Source: Pedobacter alluvionis (GTDB lineage Bacteria; Bacteroidota; Bacteroidia; Sphingobacteriales; Sphingobacteriaceae). Taken from it: 64,000 bases of DNA. The notes under the pieces are model-generated. The model saw only the letters and a program-made list of their open reading frames with translations, ran no database searches and was not told where the DNA came from. The stretch is taken from positions 992,001 through 1,056,000 of the forward strand of contig NZ_RCCK01000010.1 of NCBI RefSeq assembly GCF_003664035.1. The letters run 5' to 3'. The position numbers were made by a program, and so were the translations under genes. Positions within the stretch are counted from its first letter, which is position 1, and each line of letters starts with the position of its first letter. Below are positions 51,171 through 60,578 of the stretch, one piece after another.

Positions 51171-51977
51171 TCATTTTAAGTAACGCTGATATTGATGTGG
51201 GGTAAACTGAAACTCTTCTTTGAAACACCGTATAAGATGAGCCTGGTCGTAAAAGCCACATTCAAAAGCAATCTGGATAGCAGATTTTTTTCCGGCATTG
51301 AGTTCGGCAGCTGCCCGGCAAAGCCTGATGCTTCGGATATATGCTCCAAGGTTACATCCAAAATACTTTGGAAAGTATCTGGATAGATGGACTGGGTGTA
51401 TGCCTATGGTGCCGGACAAAGATTCGAGAGAATGACTTTGATTAGAAGTATCATGAAGGATTTGGTTAATTTTATCAACCCATTCCGGAGGTTGTTTATA
51501 TCTGTGGTAATTCGTATTGCTGGAAAGCCTGTCTACCACATTAAGGGCGAGCGCATGAAGCGATAGTGGTGTGGTATCATCGGGGTTTTTAGTAGAAATT
51601 AAGATTTGATGGAAGAGTGATTTTATCAGGGGATTGATTACTTCAAGGCTGCCTTCGGCCATATTTTTGCCAGCAAATTCCAAAAGCCATTTAGCAGACA
51701 ATTCCAGGTGCATTCCCCTGGTGTAGCCCTTAGGCTTTACATTGTAATGCGGTTCCTGGCAATTATGGAAAAGTAAAGTGCCCGGAACACATTTATGGTG
51801 ATCTTTTTTATTTATTTCAGAAACCTTGCCAGCGATTAGGAAAGTAAAGTAAGCATTGTCATGATAGTGCCAATCAACGAATTCGTGAGTGTATTCCGTG
51901 TTGGTGATGATGAGCCCATCCAATTCGATGGTTTGATCAGTATTACCAAAAAAAATTCCCGATGTGAGCTGTTTCAT
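51171..51977 (-). CDS. AraC-family transcriptional regulator
   Basis: A 268-residue regulator with a sugar-sensor-type cupin (NTEYTHEFVDWHYHDNAYFT; CVPGTLLFHNCQEPHYNVKP) and a C-terminal AraC domain: SLESLSGTIGIHPVHLSRYF, then GAYIRSIRLCRAAAEL and SAIQIAFECGFYDQAHLIRC ending FTPHQYQRYL. Both helix-turn-helices are intact. It precedes the serine hydrolase gene on the same strand and may regulate it. Confidence 0.9.
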   Translation of the reverse strand: MKQLTSGIFFGNTDQTIELDGLIITNTEYTHEFVDWHYHDNAYFTFLIAGKVSEINKKDHHKCVPGTLLFHNCQEPHYNVKPKGYTRGMHLELSAKWLLEFAGKNMAEGSLEVINPLIKSLFHQILISTKNPDDTTPLSLHALALNVVDRLSSNTNYHRYKQPPEWVDKINQILHDTSNQSHSLESLSGTIGIHPVHLSRYFPKYFGCNLGAYIRSIRLCRAAAELNAGKKSAIQIAFECGFYDQAHLIRCFKEEFQFTPHQYQRYLK

Positions 51978-52069
51978 TAATGATTTTAGCTTTAAGACAC
52001 AAAAAACAGGTTGGAGTTACAAGTGATTTCTGTCTGTCAATTCCTACTGCCCTGGAGCTATGCCGTTCG

Positions 52070-52195
52070 AGAGTGATCTAAACGAAGATCACCTTGACAA
52101 GTCGTCGTTTTTTTAATGAACCTGCTCCTCTCCAAATCTTCAATCACAGGCTTTATAAGCAATAAAAAGCGATTTAAATGTTCAATTATTCCTGC
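52070..52195. repeat. Dispersed repeat family B (copy 2)
   Basis: GTGATCTAAACGAAGATCACCTTGAC repeats the hairpin of 23792-23821 in modified form. The rest, on the minus strand, encodes IEHLNRFLLLIKPVIEDLER, the same 3' gene end as the other copies. Confidence 0.55.
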
Positions 52196-52215
52196 TGACC
52201 GGTATAATCTTATTG

Positions 52216-52698
52216 GGTAAATCAGCTCCCCTCCTTATTTACAAGGAGGGGCTGGGGGTGGTTTTTTGAAATATGTTCTAATCGTCTCGCATATCAATTC
52301 TTCAGATTCAAAAACTTCAGCATTCTCAAATCTGATTACACTAATTCCCTTACTGTTTAAAAAATCAGTTCGTTCTTTATCGTATATTTCTGCTGAATAA
52401 TCATCATGACTACTGCCATCAACTTCAATAGCTAATTTTTCTGATGGACAGTAAAAATCTAAAATATAATTTCCGACACTGTGCTGGCGCCTGAATTTTT
52501 TGCCATCAAGTTTTGAATTTTGCAGATACATCCACATGGTAGCCTCAGCAGGAGTGAGGTTGTTTCTCAGCTCCTTTCTTTTCTCTTTTAGCTGTTTAAG
52601 ATTATGGATTGCCACATCACAATATAATCATTTTTAAATTAATTTTGCTCATTTACCACCCCCTTGCCCCTCCTAAACTAGGAGGGGAGTAGGAACTG
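52216..52698. mobile_element. DUF559 nuclease cassette with inverted-repeat ends, copy 1
   Basis: About 483 bp, bounded by related inverted repeats. The left end has CTCCCCTCCTT...AAGGAGGGG followed by GGGGGTGGT. The right end has ACCACCCCC followed by GCCCCTCCT...AGGAGGGGAG. Each end is itself a palindrome. The interior is one nuclease gene. A second copy begins 651 bases later, 168 bases past the end of this one. Confidence 0.75.
52235..52615 (-). CDS. DUF559 (Vsr-like) endonuclease, copy 1
   Basis: A 126-residue nuclease-fold protein. RKELRNNLTPAEATMWMYLQ and KKFRRQHSVGNYILDFYCPS open the DUF559 domain. The catalytic Asp and the E-x-D pair lie in YILDFYCPSEKLAIEVDGS, followed by YDKERTDFLNSKGISVIRFE. 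The fold is shared with Vsr mismatch endonucleases. The C-terminal KKPPPAPPCK is encoded by the palindromic end of the cassette, so the gene and repeat have evolved together. It is the only gene of the cassette. Confidence 0.9.
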   Translation of the reverse strand: MAIHNLKQLKEKRKELRNNLTPAEATMWMYLQNSKLDGKKFRRQHSVGNYILDFYCPSEKLAIEVDGSSHDDYSAEIYDKERTDFLNSKGISVIRFENAEVFESEELICETIRTYFKKPPPAPPCK

Positions 52699-52866
52699 CC
52701 GGGGCATGATTAGTTCCTGTTAATTGCGTTTGTATTTTGAACCCTTTAGGCTATACATTTTACAAGATAAAATAGCGTTACTCTTTATTATAAGGATGTG
52801 CTGAATAAAGGTTGGTTTCTGGTAATAAGATTTGTAGTTCGAATCTTTTGCTGTATTATCTTACTA

Positions 52867-53349
52867 GGTAAATCAGCTCCCCTCCTTATTTACAAGGAGG
52901 GGCTGGGGGTGGTTTTTTGAAATATGTTCTAATCGTCTCGCATATCAATTCTTCAGATTCAAAAACTTCAGCATTCTCAAATCTGATTACACTAATTCCC
53001 TTACTGTTTAAAAAATCAGTTCGTTCTTTATCGTATATTTCTGCTGAATAATCATCATGACTACTGCCATCAACTTCAATAGCTAATTTTTCTGATGGAC
53101 AGTAAAAATCTAAAATATAATTTCCGACACTGTGCTGGCGCCTGAATTTTTTGCCATCAAGTTTTGAATTTTGCAGATACATCCACATGGTAGCCTCAGC
53201 AGGAGTGAGGTTGTTTCTCAGCTCCTTTCTTTTCTCTTTTAGCTGTTTAAGATTATGGATTGCCACATCACAATATAATCATTTTTAAATTAATTTTGAT
53301 CAGTTACCACCCCCTTGCCCCTCCTAAAACAGGAGGGGAGTAGGAACTA
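52867..53349. mobile_element. DUF559 nuclease cassette with inverted-repeat ends, copy 2
   Basis: Nearly identical to 52216-52698 over its full length. The differences are a few bases near the right end (GCTCATTT versus GATCAGTT, AAACTAGG versus AAAACAGG). The DNA outside both ends differs between the copies, so the duplicated unit is the cassette. Confidence 0.75.
52886..53266 (-). CDS. DUF559 (Vsr-like) endonuclease, copy 2
   Basis: The encoded 126 residues are identical to those of the copy at 52235-52615, including LDFYCPSEKLAIEVDG and the repeat-encoded tail PPPAPPCK. The two genes lie in the same orientation. The absence of any substitution indicates a very recent duplication or gene conversion. 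Confidence 0.9.
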   Translation of the reverse strand: MAIHNLKQLKEKRKELRNNLTPAEATMWMYLQNSKLDGKKFRRQHSVGNYILDFYCPSEKLAIEVDGSSHDDYSAEIYDKERTDFLNSKGISVIRFENAEVFESEELICETIRTYFKKPPPAPPCK

Positions 53350-53480
53350 CAGGGGGTTGATATGCTAAATTGACCTTTTTTTGTGCTTCTATCGAAATTT
53401 GTATATTTACTGAACTAAGGTATCAAATCCCGCCCTTTGGCGATAACTGGCCCATTACCGGCAATTTTAAAGAACATGTT

Positions 53481-54581
53481 ATGAGAAGAACATTTTTTCT
53501 GATTTCAATTGGACTGTTATTGTTTAATCTCACATTTGGTCAATCTGCGCAATATAAGCAACTTGACAGCTTATTTGGCGCGCTCTATAAACAGCAAATG
53601 TTCAATGGGAATGTGCTGATTGCAGACAAAGGGAAAATCGTATTTGAAAAAAGTTATGGCCTTGCCAATGAGCAAACCGGGCAAAAAATTAATAACCAAA
53701 CCATATTTGAGTTGGCATCTGTTTCCAAACAATTTACTGCTATGGGAATTGTTTTGTTAGAAAAACAAGGAAAACTGAACTATGACGACAAAATTTCAAA
53801 ATATATTCCCGAACTAGCTTTCTACGGAAATATTAGCATCAGAAATTTACTTAATCACACTGGCGGGCTTCCCGACTATATAGAATTTTTTGAACAAAAG
53901 TGGGATAAAACAAAAATTGCTACCAATCAGGATATTGTAAATGTCTTCGCGAAATACAAACCGGAAGTTATTTTTCAACCCGGCGAAAAATACGAGTACA
54001 GTGATACAGGTTATACTTTATTAGCGTTGATCATAGAAAGAGTATCAGGCAGGACATTTGGACAATTTTTGAGTGAAAACATCTTTCAACCATTAAAAAT
54101 GAAAAATACGTTGATCTACAGAAGTAGATTTGAACCAAAAAAAATAGATAACTATGCTCTTGGTTATGTTACAGATAGCTTAGGACACAAAGTGCTTCCC
54201 AATAGTTTTGGGAAAGAATTTTACACTTATTATCTGGATGGAATCGTGGGCGACGGAACAGTAAACGCTACAACAGCAGACCTGTTAAAATGGGACAGAG
54301 CACTTTATACCGATAAATTGATAGATTCAAAAGATAAAGAACTCCTATTTAATTCTGTAAAAACCAACGATGGAAAAGAGACCAATTATGGATTTGGGTG
54401 GTTCGTAGGGAATTCGAAAAAATATGGCAAAATCGTCTATCATTCCGGAGGTTGGCCAGGGTATTCCACTTATATAGAAAGGCATTTAGATAATGATAAA
54501 ACGATAATAATCCTGCAAAATCATTCGGAAGCAAAAATAAATTCATTTTTGCAAAAAGTAAGAACGATCTTGTATAATTAA
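53481..54581 (+). CDS. Exported serine hydrolase, class C beta-lactamase-like
   Basis: A 366-residue exported enzyme (signal MRRTFFLISIGLLLFNLTFG). The catalytic Ser-x-x-Lys is SVSK at residues 80-83, the Tyr motif is YSDTGYTLLALI and the HxG motif is VYHSGGWPGYS, all as in class C/AmpH-like serine hydrolases. RNLLNHTGGLPDYIEF and FQPGEKYEYSDTGY are family hallmarks. I chose the ATG at 53481 because it begins the signal peptide; the longer frame adds 37 unlikely codons. It stands alone after the nuclease cassettes. Confidence 0.9.
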   Translation: MRRTFFLISIGLLLFNLTFGQSAQYKQLDSLFGALYKQQMFNGNVLIADKGKIVFEKSYGLANEQTGQKINNQTIFELASVSKQFTAMGIVLLEKQGKLNYDDKISKYIPELAFYGNISIRNLLNHTGGLPDYIEFFEQKWDKTKIATNQDIVNVFAKYKPEVIFQPGEKYEYSDTGYTLLALIIERVSGRTFGQFLSENIFQPLKMKNTLIYRSRFEPKKIDNYALGYVTDSLGHKVLPNSFGKEFYTYYLDGIVGDGTVNATTADLLKWDRALYTDKLIDSKDKELLFNSVKTNDGKETNYGFGWFVGNSKKYGKIVYHSGGWPGYSTYIERHLDNDKTIIILQNHSEAKINSFLQKVRTILYN

Positions 54582-55321
54582 TCTTAAAACAAGAAAATGT
54601 ATGCTTTTTAAGAGACGACCAGGATCGTTGATTCATCCAAATTTTAGTTTTTAGCACTTTCAAATACGCAACTCCTTTTTTTTGTTCGATATTCATCATC
54701 CATAATCTTTTACCCTGGTTGTATCCTGTAAGATACCTGAGCTTTTTCATCATTATCTTATCAATTCCGATGTCATATTTCTGCGTTATATGGTGGTATA
54801 AGGACTATTTTACCAGATCTTCCATAAACTAAAGGTTCGATCTGATCTTCTTTACATCATCGGGTGCCTCTGTCATTATCGTGCCTATATTGGCCATCAC
54901 AATGACTGGTAGCTGTCTGCGCCAATTTCATCCTTTGTTGCCTCGGTGCTACTTCCCCCGTGCCGTGTTTTTCTCTGGCAATGGTAAACAGCGGGGAAGC
55001 TTAACTAGCAATATATCAATATTTTGCCGCTTTTAGTTAATATACGATCAGAATGGCCGCCTTTTGTGTTGTATATTTAAATATTACATATTTTTTATAC
55101 AGCACTGTAATAAAATCCGGAATGAAGTGGGCCCACGCCTTACCAATTTATTCTGAATGCGGACGTGTATTGTAAAATCTTTTATTTAAGTATTAACACA
55201 TCATAAAAATATTTTTCACGAACAGCCTGTCGATCTTCTGAGGGAATCAACCCCATAAAGATGAGTACGCTGTGTGATGAAATTTAATTAATCTATAAAC
55301 CTAATCAACTAAAAAACCAAA
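54582..55321. other. Gene-free stretch with weak coding traces
   Basis: About 740 bases without a supported gene. On the minus strand near 54600-54790 a frame reads KYDIGIDKIMMKKLRYLTGY, NQGKRLWMMNIEQKKGVAYL and KVLKTKIWMNQRSW, which could be the remnant of a small basic protein, but it overlaps the hydrolase gene end and I cannot name it. The remainder shows nothing recognisable. Confidence 0.35.
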
Positions 55322-56689
55322 ATGAAAAAACAAATTTTATTCTTCCTGATCATTGTATCGTTATCAGGCTGTAAAAATGAATTCAACGCCATTCAGCCCA
55401 CTAAGCTGCAAAATCAGGCCAGAATGGCAGCAGTTGCGCCCCAAGTTTATATTCCGCAGGCACTGAGCTCGAATGATTTTAATAATTCGGCCAGCACATG
55501 GAGTTGGTCAAGATCCCGCACTTCGGATCACTTTATTGTTTTCTGGGCCAAAGGCTATGGCAGTAACGACCCAAATTCAACTGCCGTGCCGGCAGCATAT
55601 CGGGTGAACATTACTGATCTGCTGACCAAAGCGGAAGGCTTTTTTCAATTAAATGTAACTGAATTAGGTTTTGCTAATTTAGCTACATCCAATCTGAATA
55701 CATATAAGATGATGATCTTTATCAATTATCAAACGGAATGGCTGGCTACTGGTTCTGGCTATGATAACGTAATTGGCGCCCTGTGGGTTAGCCCAGCTAC
55801 CATGCAGCCGGTTGGTCATGTAATCGGTCATGAGATTGGACATAGTTTCCAATACCAGGTTTTTGCTGATCAGGGTGTTGGCGGGTTCCGCTATGGGTTT
55901 GGTGGCAATGGCGGTAATGGCTTTTGGGAGCAAACAGCTAATTTCCAGGGATTCCAGAGTTATCCGTCGACGGTTTTTACCGCTTATGATTTCACCGTTT
56001 ATAAGGATAATTACCACCGCCATGTTCACCATGAATTTTACCGTTATGCCAGTTACTTTATCCTCTATTATTGGGAATTTAAAAGAGGGCGCAATTTTAT
56101 CGGAAGATTATGGCGCGAGTCTCTCCAACCGGAAGATCCTATCCAGGCATATATGAGGCTCAATGGTATTAATATGGCTACTTTTAATGGAGAAATATAT
56201 GATCAGGCTGTAAGATTTGTGACCTGGGATATTCCTTCACTCCGGACTTACGGTACCAATTACCATGGTGCTCAAACGTGGAATTATACCACGCTAAGTG
56301 ACGGAAGCTACAAGGTAGCCTATAATCGTGCCCCGGGTACTACAGGTTACAATGTTATCCCTTTAACCGTTCCTGCCGCAGGTACGGTTGTATCAACCTT
56401 GTTTACCGGTATGGTTAATGCGGCCGGGTATAATCAGGTGGCAAATCCGGCAAGAGCAGGTTGGCGCCATGGATATGTTGCACTTTTAAATACCGGAGAA
56501 CGCAGGTATAGCGGCATGTGGACCAACAACGCCACCAGTAGCTTTACTGTGCCGGCTGGTACTGTAAAATTATGGTATGTAGTAACCGGAGCGCCGACTA
56601 CCTACGCACCACATCCATGGGATGAAAACGAAGCCAATGATGACCAATGGCCTTACAGGGTAAAATTTACGAACAGTTCCGTGTTGTAA
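55322..56689 (+). CDS. DUF6055 lipoprotein, putative zinc metallopeptidase
   Basis: A 455-residue lipoprotein (MKKQILFFLIIVSLSGCKNE, lipobox LSGC). The DUF6055 domain follows: SSTWSWSRSRTSDHFIVFWA-like opening, then VGHVIGHEIGHSFQYQ carrying a HExxH zinc motif at about 169-173, NGFWEQTANFQGFQSYP and HVHHEFYRYASYFILYYWEF, conserved in this family and related avirulence-type peptidases. The C-terminal 130 residues are beta-rich (GTTGYNVIPLTVPAAGTVVS). It should act on the cell surface as a protease, but the substrate is unknown. It is a single gene followed by a strong terminator. Confidence 0.85.
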   Translation: MKKQILFFLIIVSLSGCKNEFNAIQPTKLQNQARMAAVAPQVYIPQALSSNDFNNSASTWSWSRSRTSDHFIVFWAKGYGSNDPNSTAVPAAYRVNITDLLTKAEGFFQLNVTELGFANLATSNLNTYKMMIFINYQTEWLATGSGYDNVIGALWVSPATMQPVGHVIGHEIGHSFQYQVFADQGVGGFRYGFGGNGGNGFWEQTANFQGFQSYPSTVFTAYDFTVYKDNYHRHVHHEFYRYASYFILYYWEFKRGRNFIGRLWRESLQPEDPIQAYMRLNGINMATFNGEIYDQAVRFVTWDIPSLRTYGTNYHGAQTWNYTTLSDGSYKVAYNRAPGTTGYNVIPLTVPAAGTVVSTLFTGMVNAAGYNQVANPARAGWRHGYVALLNTGERRYSGMWTNNATSSFTVPAGTVKLWYVVTGAPTTYAPHPWDENEANDDQWPYRVKFTNSSVL

Positions 56690-56729
56690 GGCATCGCTAA
56701 ATAATACGTTTTATGTAAATTAAGATTAG

Positions 56730-56761
56730 GCCGTCTCAAATTCGTTGAGGCGGCTTTTTTT
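56730..56761 (+). terminator. Terminator of the DUF6055 gene
   Basis: GCCGTCTCAA and TTGAGGCGGC pair with one mismatch around a short loop and are followed by TTTTTTT. It lies 41 bases past the stop. Confidence 0.85.
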
Positions 56762-56809
56762 ATGTTAGCCTGGTAAATCTTTAAGAATGCTCAACCGAAC
56801 ACATATACA

Positions 56810-57178
56810 CTAACTTGAGTTCGATTAATATTTGACTGTTTTTTTGATTTCTCTGGCCCTTGGGATTGACTGCGTTCTTCGGTAAAACCTGTAATTTATT
56901 AAAGCAAGCTAGCAAAACGTATAAAAAACCAAAAGATGTGTCCACAGGATAGGCCTGCGCGGGAATGACGACCATGCTAATGGATTCTGTCAATGAAGAG
57001 ATTAGAATTTTTCAAATACATCGGAGGATTGATGACCGATATACAAGGGGCGTAATTTCGACCGCAGTGGAGAACCCGAAGGCTCTGCGAAGCAAAATCT
57101 TTTACATAGTTCAAAGATTTCTCCATTTCGTCCTAATAAGGTACATTAATTTTTAAACATTAATCGAACTCAGGTTAG
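56810..57178. mobile_element. 369-bp segment bounded by 24-bp inverted repeats
   Basis: CTAACTTGAGTTCGATTAAT at 56810 and its complement, ATTAATCGAACTCAGGTTAG ending at 57178, match at 22 of 24 bases. The interior has no convincing gene but contains a REP-like element. The structure is that of a non-autonomous element, but flanking target duplication is not obvious, so I grade it as possible. Confidence 0.45.
57050..57133. repeat. REP-like element (family C), uninterrupted copy
   Basis: TTTCGACCGCAGTGGAGAAC and AAAGATTTCTCCATTTCGTC are imperfect complements and match 26512-26600. This copy lacks the inserted palindrome seen at 26.6 kb. Confidence 0.65.
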
Positions 57179-57203
57179 TATGATTGTATTTAAATCCGGA
57201 ACA

Positions 57204-57244
57204 AAAAAGGGGCAAAATTCTTTTAAAGATTTTTGCCCCTTTTT
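57204..57244. terminator. Terminator of the SusC-SusD-metalloprotease operon
   Basis: AAAAAGGGGCAAAA (57204-57217) and TTTTGCCCCTTTTT (57231-57244) are perfect complements with A/T tracts on both sides. It lies 18 bases past the stop of the metalloprotease gene. Confidence 0.9.
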
Positions 57245-57261
57245 ACTTTTCAAATCGCTGT

Positions 57262-59784
57262 TTATTTTTCTGGATCCAGCACCTGGTTTATTGTCCGTAC
57301 AATATCCTGCAGGTGGTATTTCTCTAAACCCTCGCGTTTTGGAAGCACGGCTTCAATATCACCTTTGAGCGCTGTAAAATGCATTTTTACGAGTGTAGAA
57401 ATGTCATTTGCCTGCACATCAACGATATTGTATTGCTGCATTTGTTGTGCGGTGTAGCCTCCTGCAGCTGTTGCTGTCAGCATTTTTTTCAGGTTATCTA
57501 CATAAGCTTTCTGGAGGTTACGCCGGTAAAGGTCAATTTGCTGACCATCATAAAGCTCAGACCACACGCCTTTTTTCATATCAGAAAAAAGTTCGTCTAT
57601 GGTATAAGTTGGGGTTTTGCTTAGCGTGGCATTGAGCAATTTATTTAATGAGCTTACTCCCATAACACTGCCGAGCATATCTTTTTGATAATTTAATATC
57701 AGCCGGGTCGGATCGGCAGCGATTTTGCCCGATAACGAACCCTCAATTAACCAGGTTGGGGTGCGGAACAACTGCTGGTTCAAAAAGGAAACGGCCTGCT
57801 TTTGAATCTGGGCCGGTACATTTTTATACACCAAACCTGGCTCATCAACAGTCTTTATATCCGTATAAACGCCGGCGATGTTTTTTGCCACGTGTCCCAG
57901 GTAGCGTCTGTACTGACTGGCGACTTCGGCATACATTTCTTTTGCATTTCCATAACCTTCATTTTCCTCTTTTGTCCATTCTATCAAATTGGGCAAAATG
58001 CGTTTCAGGTTTCTGATGCCGTACTCACTGGCCAGCATGGCATTGTCGCCCAAATCTTCGTTCTGGCTACGCGGATCATTTGCATCCATCTCATTTCCGA
58101 ACCATAATCTCGGATTTGCAGCCACACGTTTACTGATCAGCTTGCTTAAAGGCCCGTGTTCATCCGCAGCTTTGGTGTACTGGGGCATCCATTTGTAGCC
58201 CCATTCAATTGCCCACTTGTCGTAATCTCCAATCCTCGGATAAATCCCTGCTTTCCCAATGTGATCTTCTGGCTGTGCCACGTAGTTAAAACGTGCATAA
58301 TCCATAATCGAGGGGGTATGTCCATTGGCTTCTACCCATTGCTTGTTGCGCAATAGCTCAACAGGAACAGTAGAGGAAGAACCGTAGTTGTGCATCAAGC
58401 CCAAAGTATGGCCAACTTCATGCGAGGAAACAAAACGAATAAGATCACCCATCAGTTTATCGTCAAACTTCTTTCTAGCCCTTGGATCTACTGCTGCGGC
58501 CTGGATAAAATACCATTTACTAAGAATGCTCATGACGTTATGGTACCAGTTCACATGGGTTTCCAGGATCTCGCCACTACGCGGATCGTGCACATTAGGT
58601 CCGCTGGCATTTGCAATTACCGAAGGTTTATAAACGATGGCACTATGGCGCGCATCATCAATGCTCCAGGTAGAATCTTTCGGCGCTTCCTTTGCGATGA
58701 TGGCATTTTTGAAACCTGCCTTTTCAAAGGCAACCTGCCAATCGTTCACACCTGCAATCAAATAAGGAACCCACTTTTTAGGGGTGGCAGGATCAATGTA
58801 GAAAATAATCTGTTTTTTAGGTTCTACCAGTTCTCCTCTTTTGTATTTTTCTACATCTGCAGCTTTGGGCTCCAGGCGCCAGCGTGTGATCATCACCTCA
58901 CGTTTGATCCCTATCGGATTGGCATCAAAATCGACATAGTCGGCCGTAAAATAGCCAACCCTGGAATCTGAAAATCTTGGCTTCATAGGTATTTTAGGCA
59001 ACAGCATGATAGAACTGTTCAGTTCCAGTGTAGCTGCTGAAGCACCGATTACTGCATCGCCGATAAGCGGGGATTTAGTATAGGTCTTTACGGCACGTAC
59101 CTCAACATTAAGCGGGAAGGCTTTTACGCTTTCCAGGTACGACCTATCGGCGATGAGTGCACCTAGTGATAAACCTCTTTTCGTAATGGTGTTAAAGTAA
59201 AAGAGCTCATTGTCACTGTTAAGGATGTCTGTCATCTCTATTACAGTGCCTTTCATTCCTGAAATTGAATCCTTTGCATAAGCTTTGATGTCAAATGAAC
59301 TCAGTATAGGTTGGATATTAGAATTCATGACAGACCGGTACATGCCGATACTGTCATTTGATCTTTCTGCAAAGGAGATGCTCCTGATAAATAATTTATG
59401 GTTTGGGCCCTTTTCAAATCTGATCACATTTTCATTAATCTGATCGCCTGCATATCCCATCATTAAGCCCCGTACGCCAGCGCCTGATTTACTGATGCGG
59501 CTAACAATCAAAATATCTCTCCCCAATAGGGAATCAGCAATTTCAAAAAAATACTTTTGCTCAATTTTGTGGACCTTAATCATGCCAGCGCTTGTGATCG
59601 CCTTATCTGTAATGATTTCTTTATAAGGTTTAGGTTCACTTACGGGTTTTGCCGCCTCTATGGTCTTCTTCGCCGGAATAGTGTTCTTCAGGGAGTCTTT
59701 GGTTGTTTTCGGAATCTTTTCCTGCCCTTTTACCAGGCTTGCAACCATCAGTAATGTTAAGCAGAGTATTGAAAATTTTTGCAT
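57262..59784 (-). CDS. Exported zinc metalloprotease (metzincin, DUF5117/DUF4953 type)
   Basis: An 840-residue exported protein (signal MQKFSILCLTLLMVASLVKG). Residues 60-260 correspond to the DUF5118/DUF5117 regions (YKEIITDKAITSAGMIKVHK; RDILIVSRISKSGAGVRGLM). The protease core carries HEVGHTLGLMH at about residues 452-462, the complete HExxHxxGxxH zinc motif of metzincins. PSIMDYARFNYVAQPED further on may be the Met-turn region. The C-terminal DUF4953-like part is helical. It is the last gene of the operon after SusC, SusD and a DUF4397 lipoprotein, so the system probably digests and imports peptides or proteins. Confidence 0.92.
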   Translation of the reverse strand: MQKFSILCLTLLMVASLVKGQEKIPKTTKDSLKNTIPAKKTIEAAKPVSEPKPYKEIITDKAITSAGMIKVHKIEQKYFFEIADSLLGRDILIVSRISKSGAGVRGLMMGYAGDQINENVIRFEKGPNHKLFIRSISFAERSNDSIGMYRSVMNSNIQPILSSFDIKAYAKDSISGMKGTVIEMTDILNSDNELFYFNTITKRGLSLGALIADRSYLESVKAFPLNVEVRAVKTYTKSPLIGDAVIGASAATLELNSSIMLLPKIPMKPRFSDSRVGYFTADYVDFDANPIGIKREVMITRWRLEPKAADVEKYKRGELVEPKKQIIFYIDPATPKKWVPYLIAGVNDWQVAFEKAGFKNAIIAKEAPKDSTWSIDDARHSAIVYKPSVIANASGPNVHDPRSGEILETHVNWYHNVMSILSKWYFIQAAAVDPRARKKFDDKLMGDLIRFVSSHEVGHTLGLMHNYGSSSTVPVELLRNKQWVEANGHTPSIMDYARFNYVAQPEDHIGKAGIYPRIGDYDKWAIEWGYKWMPQYTKAADEHGPLSKLISKRVAANPRLWFGNEMDANDPRSQNEDLGDNAMLASEYGIRNLKRILPNLIEWTKEENEGYGNAKEMYAEVASQYRRYLGHVAKNIAGVYTDIKTVDEPGLVYKNVPAQIQKQAVSFLNQQLFRTPTWLIEGSLSGKIAADPTRLILNYQKDMLGSVMGVSSLNKLLNATLSKTPTYTIDELFSDMKKGVWSELYDGQQIDLYRRNLQKAYVDNLKKMLTATAAGGYTAQQMQQYNIVDVQANDISTLVKMHFTALKGDIEAVLPKREGLEKYHLQDIVRTINQVLDPEK

Positions 59785-59813
59785 CTAAATATAAGTAATT
59801 GGTCTATTGGAAT

Positions 59814-60551
59814 TTAAAAGTAATTGCTCTGAAATATACTGAAGGCATTTCTCCCTGTTCCGCCAGGTACTCCCTTAACCACCAGCGAAATGTTCTTGAA
59901 ATAGCCGGAAGTTGGCGTAAGTGTTAAGCTAAAATTTGCAATCAGCAATTCACCGGTTGCTGCATTTCGCACTTCAAAATTGTATACCGTTCTGGTGGCA
60001 GCTTTGGTTGGGTATTTACTCCATGGGGAAATTTCCCGGTAACCCAATGCTACAGGTGCTGTAACCGACGGAACATTTGCCCGGATAGGGGAGTCTGGCA
60101 CATTTAACGCATCTTTTAAAATGACTTTCAGCACCGTGCTTTCCGACGACAGGTTCACAAACCGGATGTGCGAAACGCTGTCAGCAGCTACAGGTGTTCT
60201 ATCCGTCTGGATATAAGGAATATCCACTTCCGCCCGCAATATTGTGTCAGGTTTTAAGGCCGTACCACAAAGATACATGGAGTAATTCATCGGTTTGAGG
60301 GTATAAGTCCCGGATAAAAGCACATCCTTACCATCTTTAGAGGAAACTGTTATCATTGCAGGAGATTCTGCCTTAGGGTAAATTAAAACACTGTTTGCAA
60401 AATTTAGCGGAGCGTTCAATTTTACGGCATCTTGCCCGGTCCATGCATTTACCACCCTTACTGTTGCAAACCTTTCTTTGCTTTCCTCCTTTTTGCAGGC
60501 TCCGATTGCCAGTACAAAAAGAAACATTAAGCTTAAATATCTTATATTCAT
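59814..60551 (-). CDS. DUF4397-like surface lipoprotein
   Basis: A 245-residue lipoprotein (MNIRYLSLMFLFVLAIGACK, lipobox AIGAC). The mature protein has two Ig-like beta domains with ATVRVVNAWTGQDAVKLNAP, SGTYTLKPMNYSMYLCG and IRFVNLSSESTVLKVILKDA, consistent with DUF4397. Its position just after susD suggests it is the surface glycan- or peptide-binding accessory protein of the SusC/D complex. The exact ligand cannot be predicted. Confidence 0.8.
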   Translation of the reverse strand: MNIRYLSLMFLFVLAIGACKKEESKERFATVRVVNAWTGQDAVKLNAPLNFANSVLIYPKAESPAMITVSSKDGKDVLLSGTYTLKPMNYSMYLCGTALKPDTILRAEVDIPYIQTDRTPVAADSVSHIRFVNLSSESTVLKVILKDALNVPDSPIRANVPSVTAPVALGYREISPWSKYPTKAATRTVYNFEVRNAATGELLIANFSLTLTPTSGYFKNISLVVKGVPGGTGRNAFSIFQSNYF

Positions 60552-60578
60552 TTTCTATCTCTTAATTTGACTTCGTGA

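Noticed and set aside
52216-53349. Interpretation of the duplicated 483-bp units as an assembly artefact
   Set aside because: Flanks outside both units differ and there are a few base differences near the right ends, which fits a real duplication, although long-read confirmation would settle it.
54349-54753. Minus-strand 134-codon frame
   Set aside because: Its second half is antisense to the serine hydrolase gene; the first half is kept only as a weak trace.
57379-58971. Several plus-strand frames opposite the metzincin gene
   Set aside because: All are shadows of the strongly supported minus-strand metalloprotease.
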